The translations under genes and the position numbers were made by a program. The notes beneath the pieces are model-generated. The model saw only the letters and a program-made list of their open reading frames with translations. It made no database searches and was not told the DNA's origin. This document shows positions 7,939 through 15,909 of a DNA stretch of 38,135 bases, piece by piece. This DNA is from Verrucomicrobiaceae bacterium (GTDB lineage Bacteria > Verrucomicrobiota > Verrucomicrobiia > Verrucomicrobiales > Akkermansiaceae), in NCBI GenBank assembly GCA_027485995.1, contig JAIXPW010000080.1:1-38135 (forward strand), given 5' to 3'. The first letter of the stretch is position 1, and each line of letters opens with the position of its first letter.

Positions 7939-8538
7939 ATGAGCATTGAGTTCATTTGTCCTGGTTGTTGCTCTATGATTTTTGCAGAGGACGAGGAGGT
8001 TGGATTTGCCGTGGAGTGCCTTGGATGTGGAGCACAGCTGATTGTGCCTGATGACAGCGCATCATCAGGGGCAGTTGTCTCCGAAGGGGGCAGAATAAGG
8101 CCCAACCAGATTCCGGTGACTTCATCGAATATCGAAGGGGCGTGTCAGATTATTGCTCCTGTCAATTTCGTTATTGGGAGCCGCGGCGGCATGAAAGAGG
8201 AATTCGAACTTCTCAAGAGCAGGCAACGGCACGTCATCGAAGAAGCAAAGCGTTTGGGCCAATTGTCAAAAAGCCATGGTTTGGGGCAGTCGATAACCAG
8301 CTTTGGGATGGCTGCTGACGGAGGAATGAGCATGGGAGTCCATCACGCAGGTTCGTCATTTGTATCAAGCGACCTGGAGATTGCATTCATGATCGCCGTT
8401 AGTCAGATCCAACTCCGTGCGAGCTATTTGGGTGCTAACGCTGTTGTTGGATTCCGATGGGACATCGACGTCGACTCAAATTCGAACGTTTTGAACTTTC
8501 TCGGAACTGCCTACGGGACCGCCGTTTTGATCCACTAA
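7939..8538 (+). CDS. Zinc-ribbon plus YbjQ/UPF0145-like domain protein
   Basis: A 199-residue protein of two parts. Residues 1-37 form a zinc ribbon with C7-x2-C10 and C27-x2-C30 (FICPGC ... ECLGCG). After a linker, residues about 60-199 resemble the YbjQ/UPF0145 family: an opening strand VTSSNIEGAC and a closing LGANAVVGFRWDID ... AYGTAVLI. Between them is a helix rich in K, E and R (LKSRQRHVIEEAKRLG) and a glycine/serine/methionine-rich loop. The combination is unusual as YbjQ proteins are normally about 100 residues alone. Base composition is clearly more AT-rich than its neighbours, so recent acquisition is possible. Function unknown. Confidence 0.7.
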   Translation: MSIEFICPGCCSMIFAEDEEVGFAVECLGCGAQLIVPDDSASSGAVVSEGGRIRPNQIPVTSSNIEGACQIIAPVNFVIGSRGGMKEEFELLKSRQRHVIEEAKRLGQLSKSHGLGQSITSFGMAADGGMSMGVHHAGSSFVSSDLEIAFMIAVSQIQLRASYLGANAVVGFRWDIDVDSNSNVLNFLGTAYGTAVLIH

Positions 8539-8541
8539 GGT

Positions 8542-9723
8542 TCACACAAACCTCACCGCATGCTTCTTCGAAAGCTTCAGCACATCACCGGCAGCCGGCG
8601 AAACGGTCGCCGACGGGTCGGTGAGCTTTTCGCCGTTGAGTTGGACGGAGCCGGTGGTGATGAACTGTTTGCGCAGCTCGCCGTTGGACTTTTCCAGATC
8701 GAAGGCGGTCTTGAAGCTGTGGGCTGTTAGAGAGAGGACGGTGAGTTCGGAGGGAAGCCCGGAAAGCGGCAGCTCAGGCAGCTCGGCGGAGGCGAGGTCC
8801 TTTTTCGAGAAACGAGTATCCCAGTCGGCGCGGGCGGCGGCACCAGCCTCCGGTCCGTGGTAGCGGCCGGTGAGTTTCTCGGCGAGCGACTTCTTGGCCT
8901 CCATCGGGTGGCCGTCGGTATCGCGGGTTTCACCTAACAGAAGGGTGTAGTAGAGATCCATCGTGTCATCGGACACGCTCATGAGCTTGCCGAACATTTC
9001 CTGCGCCGGATCGCTGACGCCGACGTAGTTGCCGTAGGACTTCGACATCTTCTTCACGCCATCGAGTCCGACGAGCAGGGGCATGAGCATGACGACCTGC
9101 TGCGGCTGGCCTTCCTCCTTCTGGAGATCGCGGCCGACGAGGATGTTGAAAAGCTGGTCGGTGCCGCCGATTTCGACGTCGGAGCGGACCTCAACGGAGT
9201 CCCAGCCCTGCATGATCGGATATTGGAGCTCGTGAAGGCGGACCTCCTGCGCGGAGTCGATGCGGTTGCGGAAATCCTCGCGCTGCAGCATCTGTTGGAG
9301 GGTCACGCGACCGTTGAGCTTGAGGACCTCCTCGTAGGTCATCTTGCGGAACCAATCGCCATTGTAGACGACCTCGGTGAGCGACTTGTCGAGGATCTTG
9401 AAGGCCTGGGTGGTGTAGGTCTCGGCGTTGAAAAGGACCTCGTCGCGTGTCAGCGGCGGTCGGGTGGCGGAGCGGCCGGTGGGGTCGCCGATGGTGGCGG
9501 TGAAGTCACCGATGATGAGCACCGCCTGATGACCGAGGAGCTGGAACTGGCGGAGTTTTTCAAGCGCGACGGTGTGACCGAAGTGGATGTCCGGCGCGGT
9601 GGGATCGACCCCGAGCTTCACGCGCAGCGGCCGACCGAGGCGGAGTTTTTCGAGGAGTTCCTTTTCCGAGAGGACCTTGGCGGTGCCGGTGGTGAGGAGC
9701 TTGAGTTGTTCTTCGGGCGTCAC
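8542..9723 (-). CDS. tyrS: Tyrosyl-tRNA synthetase
   Basis: TyrRS charges tRNA-Tyr with tyrosine in the cytoplasm. The 393-residue protein has the class I HIGH-like motif as HFGHT (DPTAPDIHFGHTVALEK), the ATP-site region IIGDFTATIGDPTGRS, the tRNA and tyrosine pocket around YPIMQGWDSV, the KMSKS loop in VKKMSKSYGNYVGV, and a C-terminal S4 RNA-binding domain (GSVQLNGEKLTDPSATV). This is the TyrZ-like architecture. The start is GTG at 9723. It converges on the zinc-ribbon gene with a 3-bp gap. Two copies of the dispersed word CTAACAG/CTGTTAG lie inside (8724, 8934). Confidence 0.96.
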   Translation of the reverse strand: MTPEEQLKLLTTGTAKVLSEKELLEKLRLGRPLRVKLGVDPTAPDIHFGHTVALEKLRQFQLLGHQAVLIIGDFTATIGDPTGRSATRPPLTRDEVLFNAETYTTQAFKILDKSLTEVVYNGDWFRKMTYEEVLKLNGRVTLQQMLQREDFRNRIDSAQEVRLHELQYPIMQGWDSVEVRSDVEIGGTDQLFNILVGRDLQKEEGQPQQVVMLMPLLVGLDGVKKMSKSYGNYVGVSDPAQEMFGKLMSVSDDTMDLYYTLLLGETRDTDGHPMEAKKSLAEKLTGRYHGPEAGAAARADWDTRFSKKDLASAELPELPLSGLPSELTVLSLTAHSFKTAFDLEKSNGELRKQFITTGSVQLNGEKLTDPSATVSPAAGDVLKLSKKHAVRFV

Positions 9724-9780
9724 GGCGGCGGGTGTAGAGGGAAAATCCGGATTCCGAAACCTGAAAGTCGGGTTTCCAGC

Positions 9781-11355
9781 TCAATTCGGCTTTTCGCTGA
9801 GCCGGAGGATGCGTTCCACCTCCCGGATGGCTTCCGGGTTGTCGGTGATCATGTGGCTGGAGGGGACGACCTTTTCACTTTCGACGCCTTCCAGATGGGC
9901 GGACCAATAGGGAACCACGCCATCGCTGCTTTTCGCGAGGCTGCCATGGCCCAGCTCGCCGATGATCGAGTGGATGCGGATGTGTTTCGGGAACTTCAGT
10001 TCCTGGAGGGCGCGAATGGAAGGATCGTTCGGAGTGAGGGTGTCGATCGCGGTCGGCAGACGGTTTGGATTCTGCAAGAGGATGGTGCCGGTGTTTCGCA
10101 GGGTGATGTCGACGAGATCGACCGTGAGTCGTTTGGGCAACTTGATGAGGTTCGAGAGCCAGGAGAAGATATACCGCTCCGCCATCGGGCTGCCGCGATG
10201 GGGCACCGCCAGCAGGATGACCCGGCTCGGGTAATCGACGGGCTTGTAAAGCAGTCCGTTCTGAATGATCTGACGTCCCCGCGCATCGAGCTTGAGTTGG
10301 TCGAACGGGACCTTGAAGTAGGCCTTGTAGAAGCACTGCTTGGGGTCGCAGACCGAGGAGCGGGTGACCAATCCTCCCATCGAGTGGGCGACGATGATCG
10401 TCTTGTCGATGTTGCCGCGATCACCGTGGGCCTTGGCGTAGGTCTTCGCCTCGCTCATGAAGGCCCGGAACGCGGCGCTGGTGACGATCCAGGGATTGCC
10501 TGTTGGGTAGTTGAAGTACCAGACCTGATACTTTTTGCGGAACCATTCCTGGCCAGCCAGCTCGTTGACCATCTGCTTGAAGGTTGCGGGGCTGGAATTC
10601 ACGCCGTGAACAAAGACCACCGGGATGCGGTCGGGATCGTAGGGCTGTCCGAAGTAAAGACCGATCTCCTCCTGGAAACGCTCCGGCAGCAGGACGTTCT
10701 GCACGGTCAGGTCATCGAGCAGGCACATGTGCCAGTAAAAGGCATGCCCGGCCGACCAGTCGGCGGCGAGTTTCACGCTGCGGCCACCGAGAGTGGTTTC
10801 CGATTTCTGAAGCGGCGCGAGGAACTGCCACGACGGCACATTTCCGCGATCGAACCTCAGCAAGGCGGTGATGCTGAAAGGCTGTCCGGTGGGGGGCGCG
10901 AACATCGCCCGCTTTGCGCCACCCTCCGCCGTCTGGTCGCACCAGCCGACGATCGGCAGTCCCAAGCCTGGAGTGACCTTGCGTTCACCAAGCGAGTTCG
11001 TGTTGACGCTGCTTGCGGGAAACATCACCTGCACCGCATCGAGCTTGGCGTCATCCGGCTCGCGTGGTGCCAGACAGGTCCCCAGTGAGGCCGCAGCGTC
11101 CGACCAGGGTCGCGACGGGCAGCGGAGCTGGTCGAAGAGCTTTCCAACCGCGAGGTTGTATCGGGCCTGGGCATTGGCCCATTCCGATCGACGGCTGCGA
11201 TTTTCCAGAATGCGCCAGGCAGCGCGGGCCTCGGCGATCAGTTGGGGTGCTGGCTGCCGCGATGCACGCGGGATGCTCCTGCACTGCGGTGGGGTCGGTG
11301 CGCCGCAGTGGGTGAGCAGCACCAAGGCAAGGAGAAGGGGCAGGAATCGAGGCAT
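9781..11355 (-). CDS. Lipoprotein alpha/beta hydrolase
   Basis: From the ATG at 11355 the protein has 524 residues and a lipoprotein-like signal (MPRFLPLLLALVLLTHC, Cys17). An in-frame ATG 27 bp upstream would put nine hydrophilic residues before the signal, so the inner start is preferred. The first 240 residues have no recognised domain. Then comes an alpha/beta-hydrolase core: VVFVHGVNSSP (oxyanion region), nucleophile elbow AHSMGG (Ser at about 325), a late acid DG and a C-terminal SSHMITDNPEAI with the likely catalytic His. This resembles lipase/PGAP1-like esterases. The substrate is unknown. It lies 57 bp upstream of tyrS on the same strand. Confidence 0.8.
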   Translation of the reverse strand: MPRFLPLLLALVLLTHCGAPTPPQCRSIPRASRQPAPQLIAEARAAWRILENRSRRSEWANAQARYNLAVGKLFDQLRCPSRPWSDAAASLGTCLAPREPDDAKLDAVQVMFPASSVNTNSLGERKVTPGLGLPIVGWCDQTAEGGAKRAMFAPPTGQPFSITALLRFDRGNVPSWQFLAPLQKSETTLGGRSVKLAADWSAGHAFYWHMCLLDDLTVQNVLLPERFQEEIGLYFGQPYDPDRIPVVFVHGVNSSPATFKQMVNELAGQEWFRKKYQVWYFNYPTGNPWIVTSAAFRAFMSEAKTYAKAHGDRGNIDKTIIVAHSMGGLVTRSSVCDPKQCFYKAYFKVPFDQLKLDARGRQIIQNGLLYKPVDYPSRVILLAVPHRGSPMAERYIFSWLSNLIKLPKRLTVDLVDITLRNTGTILLQNPNRLPTAIDTLTPNDPSIRALQELKFPKHIRIHSIIGELGHGSLAKSSDGVVPYWSAHLEGVESEKVVPSSHMITDNPEAIREVERILRLSEKPN

Positions 11356-11460
11356 GGTGTCAGCGTCGGGATGATGTGGCAAACGCGGGTCTTGCCAAGA
11401 TCGGATTGGCGACGTTCCTGCCTCGACACCACTGGGAGGAAAGTCTGAACTCGGAGCAAG

Positions 11461-12063
11461 ATGGAATCGCCAGAATCCTCCACGCCGCCGATGTCACCAC
11501 CCCCGATGCCTCTCGCGAATCCACCGGGGCAGATCAAGGTGCTTGGCATCCTCCATTTGGTCTTCGCCGGTTTGGGAGTCGTGATCGTCTTGTTCGGCCT
11601 GATTTCCCAAGGGTTCAGTGAGTCAATGCTGCGCATGCAAGAGAACGCGGGGGGGATTCAAGAGGCGCAGGCACGGGTCTCCAGAAGCCTGACTGAGGCT
11701 ACCCGAACGATCAACTGGTTTGCCTATGGAAGCTCTATCCTGCTGGCCATTCCCTTAGTCGTGGGGGGGATTGGCCTGTTGAAAGGCCGCCGGTCAGGGC
11801 TGGCTTGGTCGAATCGTTACGCCTGGACCTCGATCCTCCTGAAGATCGTCTACCTGATTCTCGTCGCGACCCTGGTCATTCCGGAAATGAATCGCCTGCT
11901 GGCCGAGTTCGAAGGCCAGGGTCCGGAGATCAAGATGTTCGCGGCCGTCATGAAACCCACCATGATCGCGTCCATGATCGCCACCCCCGTTCTCTCCTGC
12001 ATCTATCCGGTGCTGGTGCTGATCCTCTTGAACCGTGAGAGTGTCAGGAAGTCCCTGATCTGA
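11461..12063 (+). CDS. Hypothetical four-helix membrane protein
   Basis: A 200-residue protein with a Pro-rich cytoplasmic-looking N-terminus (about 1-22, PPMSPPPMPLANPP) and four hydrophobic segments at about 27-49, 88-108, 122-140 and 163-190. Between the first and second lies a Q/E/R-rich stretch that could be a short extramembrane coil. I do not recognise a conserved family; Pro-rich N-terminus plus four helices recalls DUF-type membrane proteins common in Verrucomicrobia and Planctomycetes. It is divergent from the hydrolase gene, with 105 bp between the start codons. Confidence 0.6.
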   Translation: MESPESSTPPMSPPPMPLANPPGQIKVLGILHLVFAGLGVVIVLFGLISQGFSESMLRMQENAGGIQEAQARVSRSLTEATRTINWFAYGSSILLAIPLVVGGIGLLKGRRSGLAWSNRYAWTSILLKIVYLILVATLVIPEMNRLLAEFEGQGPEIKMFAAVMKPTMIASMIATPVLSCIYPVLVLILLNRESVRKSLI

Positions 12064-12131
12064 TCACACGCCCGATTTTTCTCTTCCCCAATCCGGAAAT
12101 CTCGCGTAAGCCTCGCGCCCGCCGAAACAAT

Positions 12132-12207
12132 GGTGGTCGTAGTTCAATGGTAGAGCCCCAGATTGTGATTCTGGTTGTTGCGGGTTCGAGTCCCGTCGAT
12201 CACCCCA
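12132..12207 (+). tRNA. tRNA-His (anticodon GTG)
   Basis: The 7-bp acceptor stem GTGGTCG (12133-12139) pairs with CGATCAC (12197-12203), with an extra G at position -1 (12132) facing C73, the hallmark of tRNA-His. The D arm contains AGTTCAATGGTAGAG, the anticodon arm CCAGATTGTGATTCTGG gives anticodon GTG, and the T arm has GGGTTCGAGTCCC. The 3' CCA is encoded (12205-12207). No other tRNA lies nearby; rnc follows 62 bp later. Confidence 0.97.
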
Positions 12208-12269
12208 TCTTTTCCATCGGGTAGCAGGCGCTTCCGGGTGGGCAGGATGGCAATCTCGACCGTGTGATC

Positions 12270-12971
12270 ATGCAGCCCCTAGAAAGCCGGATTGGCTATA
12301 AATTCCGCAACTCGTTCCTGCTCGCCGAAGCGCTCACCCATCCGAGCCTGGCTTACGAATCGAAGCAGCCTCATTTCGACAACCAGCGGCTCGAATTTCT
12401 AGGCGACGCCGTGCTCCAGCTCATCCTGACCGAGGAACTCTACCGGATGTTCCCGGACTTTCCCGAAGGCCGTCTGACGAAGCTTCGCTCCCGCATTGTC
12501 TCCCGCCGCGCCCTCGCCCGCTTTGCGATGCTGATCCATCTCGGCGACTACGTCCTTTTGGGAAAAGGTGAGGAAACCACCGGGGGACGCCGCCGGCTTT
12601 CCACGCTGGCCGATGCCTTCGAGGCCCTACTCGGGGCCGTGTATCTGGATGCCGGCATGGCCCCAGCCCGTGAACTCACGCTGCGCCTGCTCCAGTCGGA
12701 AATCGGTGGCCTCGCCGCCAGTCCGGAGGAGCGGAATCCAAAGGGTGAGCTCCAGGAATGCCTCCAGGCCCTCTGTCCGCAGGCCCCCACCTACCGGGTG
12801 ATCAGTGAAAGCGGCCCCGATCATCGACGGGTGTTCCAGACCGAGGTTTCGTGGCAGGGCATCATCCTCGCCACCGGCAAGGGCAAGAGCAAGAAGGAGG
12901 CTGAAGCCCGTTCCGCCTCCGAGGCCCTCCGCGCCAGACTCTGGGAAAAGATGGAGTGGCAGAAAAGTTGA
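12270..12971 (+). CDS. rnc: Ribonuclease III
   Basis: RNase III cleaves double-stranded RNA in rRNA processing and mRNA turnover. The catalytic domain carries the signature RLEFLGDAVLQL, with the acidic residues that bind magnesium, and a second acidic site around TLADAFEALLGAVYLD. The C-terminal double-stranded RNA-binding domain runs from NPKGELQECLQ to the basic KGKSKKEAEARSASEAL. The total, 233 residues from the ATG at 12270, is the normal length; a GTG two codons upstream is a possible alternative start. The gene follows tRNA-His on the same strand. Confidence 0.95.
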   Translation: MQPLESRIGYKFRNSFLLAEALTHPSLAYESKQPHFDNQRLEFLGDAVLQLILTEELYRMFPDFPEGRLTKLRSRIVSRRALARFAMLIHLGDYVLLGKGEETTGGRRRLSTLADAFEALLGAVYLDAGMAPARELTLRLLQSEIGGLAASPEERNPKGELQECLQALCPQAPTYRVISESGPDHRRVFQTEVSWQGIILATGKGKSKKEAEARSASEALRARLWEKMEWQKS

Positions 12972-12975
12972 GCGA

Positions 12976-13833
12976 TCAGGCCCTCAGCCTGGCATAAGCC
13001 CGCAGATAGCCCACACCCTGGGCAATCTCCGGAACGGAGCTGTGCCAGTTGTATTCATGCTCGATCGAGACATTGCCGGCGAAGCCTTCTGCAATCGCCG
13101 CATCCAGGATCGAAGGGAGGTCCAGCACGCCGATGCCGAGAGGCTGGTCGTGGCTGGGCTCCGAGGCCGAAGCGCGATCCTTGAAATGAAACGAGCGGAT
13201 CCTTGGTGCGATGCTCCTGACCACTTCCAGCGGATCCAGACCCGAACTCGCCCAATGGCCGATGTCGGCGCAGAAGCCGAGATTCGCGTGACGATCCTTC
13301 ACCGCCTCAAGAATCGTCCGAGGATTCCACAGGGCGGTGGGCTTCGGGTGATTGTGAAAGCCGACCCGCAGATCGTATTCGACTGAGAGAGCTTCGAGGG
13401 TACTGATCGAGCCGATCGACTCCGTGCTGATTCCATGAAGCCCCAGCGACTTCGCCATTTCAAAGATCGGCCGGGCCTTGTTTTCGACATTGGGAACCTC
13501 GACGACTCCCAAGCTCACCGGCACCACCCCATGGCTCGCGGCCCGATCAAGGATCGAGCGATAAACCGAGGCATGCAGGCCGGGGCCGAGCTCCAGATCG
13601 CCGTGAGGTCCGCCGATCTTCTGGCCGGGAAACAGCTCGATGCCCGCCGCTCCGGTGGCGGCTGTTTTCTCCAGGCCTTCCCACAGCGTGAAATGGCGGA
13701 ACGACCAGGCCTGCACCGCAATAAAAAAGCCCGACTCGTTGACGAGCGGCCCGGTGACCGGAGCCCCTTTGGCACGCAGCGAAAGCAGCACGGCGGCAGC
13801 AGGAAAAAGGCTGAGCAGGGATCGACCGCGCAT
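12976..13833 (-). CDS. Exported sugar phosphate isomerase/epimerase-like TIM-barrel protein
   Basis: A 285-residue protein with a signal-like N-terminus (MRGRSLLSLFPAAAVLLSL, arginine-containing). The remainder is an AP-endonuclease-2/xylose-isomerase-like barrel: AGIELFPG with the first metal-ligand Glu, VGFHNHPKP, FCADIGHWASSG, IRSFHFKDR and VSIEHEYNW supply the Glu/His/Asp ligand set expected for a divalent metal. Such exported members are abundant in Verrucomicrobia and act, where known, on sugars or inositol derivatives; the substrate here is unknown. It converges on rnc with a 4-bp gap. Confidence 0.82.
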   Translation of the reverse strand: MRGRSLLSLFPAAAVLLSLRAKGAPVTGPLVNESGFFIAVQAWSFRHFTLWEGLEKTAATGAAGIELFPGQKIGGPHGDLELGPGLHASVYRSILDRAASHGVVPVSLGVVEVPNVENKARPIFEMAKSLGLHGISTESIGSISTLEALSVEYDLRVGFHNHPKPTALWNPRTILEAVKDRHANLGFCADIGHWASSGLDPLEVVRSIAPRIRSFHFKDRASASEPSHDQPLGIGVLDLPSILDAAIAEGFAGNVSIEHEYNWHSSVPEIAQGVGYLRAYARLRA

Positions 13834-14034
13834 TTCACCTCTGATGGAAGGCCTTCGGAATCCCCCTGACGAGCCAATCTTTCCGCTGCTGAGCGGGTTT
13901 GAGGTGGGAAGATTCCAAGGATCTCCTGAATGCGAAGAGCAGGGTGCCCCGGGATGCCCATTGCCGGCAGGGACAGCGGATCGGGCCGCTGAACCTGCGC
14001 CCGGAAGCGAAGCCCGGCGAACGGGTTCGGCCCA

Positions 14035-14508
14035 TCACCAGCCGATGAGCTGGCTGATGGCGGTCCGGAACGCGGTTTCGAGCACGGCAGCCTCGGCGTG
14101 GGAAATCGGGATCGTCACCTTGCGGAGGGCCTGGACCGTGGGCTCCTGGCGGGAGATGGAGAGGAAATACGGCGCACGGTCCGGATCATCGCGCGAGATC
14201 AGCTCGAAGGCGCTGTTGGCCTTTTCCGACTGATGGAACAGCTTCGCCTGCGGCATCCGGCCCTGGAGCACCGCGAGCGCCGCACCGAGGTCGCTGAGGC
14301 CCCACTTCATGGTGATCTTCTGCTCCCAGTCGAACTGCTTCTCACCGCACTGAGGGGCGGCATCGAGGAAGAGGGCTCCCTTGGTTCGATTGAGCCCGAA
14401 GCGGACGACGCCTCCGGTTCCGCGCGAGTTGGGCTTGTAGACGGCATAGACCGGTGTGCGTTCGGCTGCCTGGGTGCTGGGTCCGTTTTCAACAACTGGA
14501 TGGTTCAT
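14035..14508 (-). CDS. Whirly-like single-stranded DNA-binding protein
   Basis: A 157-residue soluble protein. Its order of motifs follows that of plant Whirly proteins: an opening strand VYAVYKP, then GALFLDAAP followed by KQFDWEQKITMKWGLS (Whirly has KYDWEKKQ and an aligned LSxxE/D), DLGAALAVLQGR, FHQSEKANSAFEL, PYFLSISRQ, VTIPISHAEAAVLET and a terminal GW. Whirly domains form tetramers that bind single-stranded DNA, and bacterial and archaeal relatives are small stand-alone proteins. Single-stranded DNA binding is therefore the likely activity, but the match is by eye. The gene has no close partner: the downstream isomerase gene lies 201 bp away. Confidence 0.6.
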   Translation of the reverse strand: MNHPVVENGPSTQAAERTPVYAVYKPNSRGTGGVVRFGLNRTKGALFLDAAPQCGEKQFDWEQKITMKWGLSDLGAALAVLQGRMPQAKLFHQSEKANSAFELISRDDPDRAPYFLSISRQEPTVQALRKVTIPISHAEAAVLETAFRTAISQLIGW

Positions 14509-14599
14509 GATTCAGTGGGTGGGATTCACTGATCAAGAGAACAGTTCTCTTGGGGGTCGGCAAGAAAAATGTTCGGGAGAACACCATGGAGTCCCAGAA

Positions 14600-15073
14600 T
14601 CACAGCTGGCGGATCTTTCTCAGGGCGAACATCAGCGGCGGCAGGCAGAAAATCCCGAACGAGGAATCGATCACCCGCCACCAGAACGGAATCCCACGGA
14701 TGGGCCCGCAGATGAAGGCCAGGGGAAGGATCAGCAACGAGCAGGCGATCCCGACTTTCAACACACCCTCATACCGCACCGGGTCCCGCCACGGCAGGAT
14801 GAAGAACAGGGCGATCATCAGATGCGCGAAAGCCAGCCAATCGGTGCCGTAGGCGATGAACGGGTAACGTTGATAGGTCGCTTCCAGCCCTTCTCTAACA
14901 AACAGGATCCAGTGGATCAAACCGTCATGCGCCGATGGATCACGCGAGTCGCCCGCGAGCAGGTCGGCCAGCAGATTCAGTTCGTGCAGCAGCGGAAAGG
15001 CGGTCACGCCACTGAGCACGAGTCCGATGATCACGATCAGGATGGCCAGACGGATTTGCTTCAGCGGTGTCAT
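14600..15073 (-). CDS. Hypothetical four-helix membrane protein
   Basis: A 157-residue protein with four hydrophobic segments at about 8-28, 72-93, 105-125 and 136-152. The loop between the first two is acidic (LAGDSRDPSAHDG), and a conserved-looking PWRDPVRYEG follows the second. I recognise the style of a small conserved Bacteroidetes/Verrucomicrobia membrane family (probably a DUF) but cannot name it. It stands alone on the minus strand. It contains a TCTAACA variant of the dispersed word at 14894-14900. Confidence 0.65.
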   Translation of the reverse strand: MTPLKQIRLAILIVIIGLVLSGVTAFPLLHELNLLADLLAGDSRDPSAHDGLIHWILFVREGLEATYQRYPFIAYGTDWLAFAHLMIALFFILPWRDPVRYEGVLKVGIACSLLILPLAFICGPIRGIPFWWRVIDSSFGIFCLPPLMFALRKIRQL

Positions 15074-15279
15074 GTCAGCATTGGAATCCAGCCGTTTCAG
15101 AGGGTCGATGCTTCAATGATGAAAAACCGATGAAGGACGGGGGAATGGGAGGAATACTGACAAAGGTCTGGCTGCCGGTGCTGCGGGAAGAGGAATAGCC
15201 GAAATGGCCAACGTCCAATGAACGCGACCCCGCTGAAACCGCAATTGGAAGCGTTCCGGATTTGCGGTAACCATGAGCC

Positions 15280-15495
15280 ATGTCAATCCAGCAACTTCTC
15301 ATCAGCGAGATCTCCCGGCAGCCCGAGCCGTTGCTGCGCGAGGTGTGGCACTACTTGAATTTTCTCAAGTCCAAGGCCGGCGATGAGGCACCCGCGTCTT
15401 CCGGTTTGCGTCCCGGCTTCGGGTCCGTGCCTGGCATTGAGCTGGCCGATGATTTCGATGAGCCTCTCGATGCCTTTGCAGACTATCGCCCATGA
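15280..15495 (+). CDS. DUF2281-type antitoxin (VapB-like)
   Basis: A 71-residue protein beginning with a helical segment (IQQLLISEISRQPEPLLREVWHYL) and ending with the conserved tail LRPGFGSVPGIELADDF followed by DEPLDAFADYRP, the pattern of DUF2281 antitoxins that bind and neutralise PIN-domain toxins through the acidic C-terminus. The stop codon overlaps the start of the next frame (ATGA), the usual coupling with a vapC toxin gene. Here that toxin gene is truncated, so the antitoxin may be a solitary remnant. Confidence 0.75.
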   Translation: MSIQQLLISEISRQPEPLLREVWHYLNFLKSKAGDEAPASSGLRPGFGSVPGIELADDFDEPLDAFADYRP

Positions 15496-15623
15496 AGGCC
15501 CTGCTGGATGCCCATGCCTTGCTTTGGTTCTTGGCTGGTAGCAGCAAGCTAGGCGCCAAAGCGCTGGCTTTCATTCAAGACTCTGGAAACACGCTTTTCG
15601 TCAGTCCGGCGACGCTGTGTTAG
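15492..15623 (+). pseudogene. Truncated PIN-domain toxin (VapC-like)
   Basis: Directly coupled to the antitoxin gene, the frame reads MKALLDAHALLWFLAG, then SSKLGAKALAFIQD and TLFVSPATLC before a TAG stop after 43 codons. Intact PIN toxins start the same way (LLDTHAFLWW, first catalytic Asp here at residue 6) and continue SPASLWEIA with the catalytic Glu for about 120-130 residues. The frame is cut exactly where that WEIA motif should follow, removing the remaining acidic residues. No continuation is found in any frame just downstream, where a hairpin-forming repeat region starts instead. It is expected to be non-functional. Confidence 0.75.
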
Positions 15624-15909
15624 CTGCGGCAAGCGCCTCCATCTCCTCGCCTTGACCACTAAGACGAAGCATCCGCAGGTTCACGATCATCCCACCATCG
15701 GCCGGAGCGGGAGGTGGGAGATCCGAAGAGGAAATCTCACGCGACGGCGCAACGACGCGACGAATCAAAACCATAGCCAAGACCCTGTCTTCGTTGCATC
15801 GCTTCGGCGTTGCGTGAACCATCAGAACGGAAGGATCGGATCATTTGGGTCGAATCTCACTTTTCAGCGGGATCGATGAATGCCCACGCTCCTGGACATC
15901 TCAGGCCCC
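15624..15909. other. Non-coding stretch after the broken toxin gene
   Basis: This 286-bp gap between the truncated toxin frame and the end of priA contains a long imperfect inverted repeat (15736-15818) and otherwise no gene I can support. An ORF on the minus strand across it (15601-15822) is largely translation of the inverted repeat. Confidence 0.5.
15736..15818. repeat. Imperfect inverted repeat next to broken toxin gene
   Basis: The left arm (15736-15764, CTCACGCGACGG...GCGACGAA) and the reverse complement of the right arm (15790-15818, TTCACGCAACGCC...GCAACGAA) agree at 22 of 29 positions, separated by 25 bp. Transcribed, it would form a long imperfect hairpin. It could be a small non-autonomous mobile element or a decayed palindromic repeat; it may be linked to the truncation of the upstream toxin gene. 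Confidence 0.6.

Noticed and set aside
9741..9778. Possible heptamer array between tyrS and the hydrolase
   Set aside because: The 7-bp pattern (CGGATTC, CGAAACC) is too weak to list as a feature, though GAAACC/GGTTTC (9756-9776) can pair.
9223..11088. 621-codon plus-strand ORF opposite tyrS and the hydrolase
   Set aside because: Antisense shadow: it spans two recognisable minus-strand genes and has no domain of its own.
13834..14034. 201-bp gap between the isomerase-like and Whirly-like genes
   Set aside because: Contains short GC-rich inverted words (GGGCCG, CGGGTTCGG) but no convincing terminator, repeat or gene.
15601..15822. 73-codon minus-strand ORF after the broken toxin
   Set aside because: Much of it is translation of the inverted repeat; no domain or start signal.
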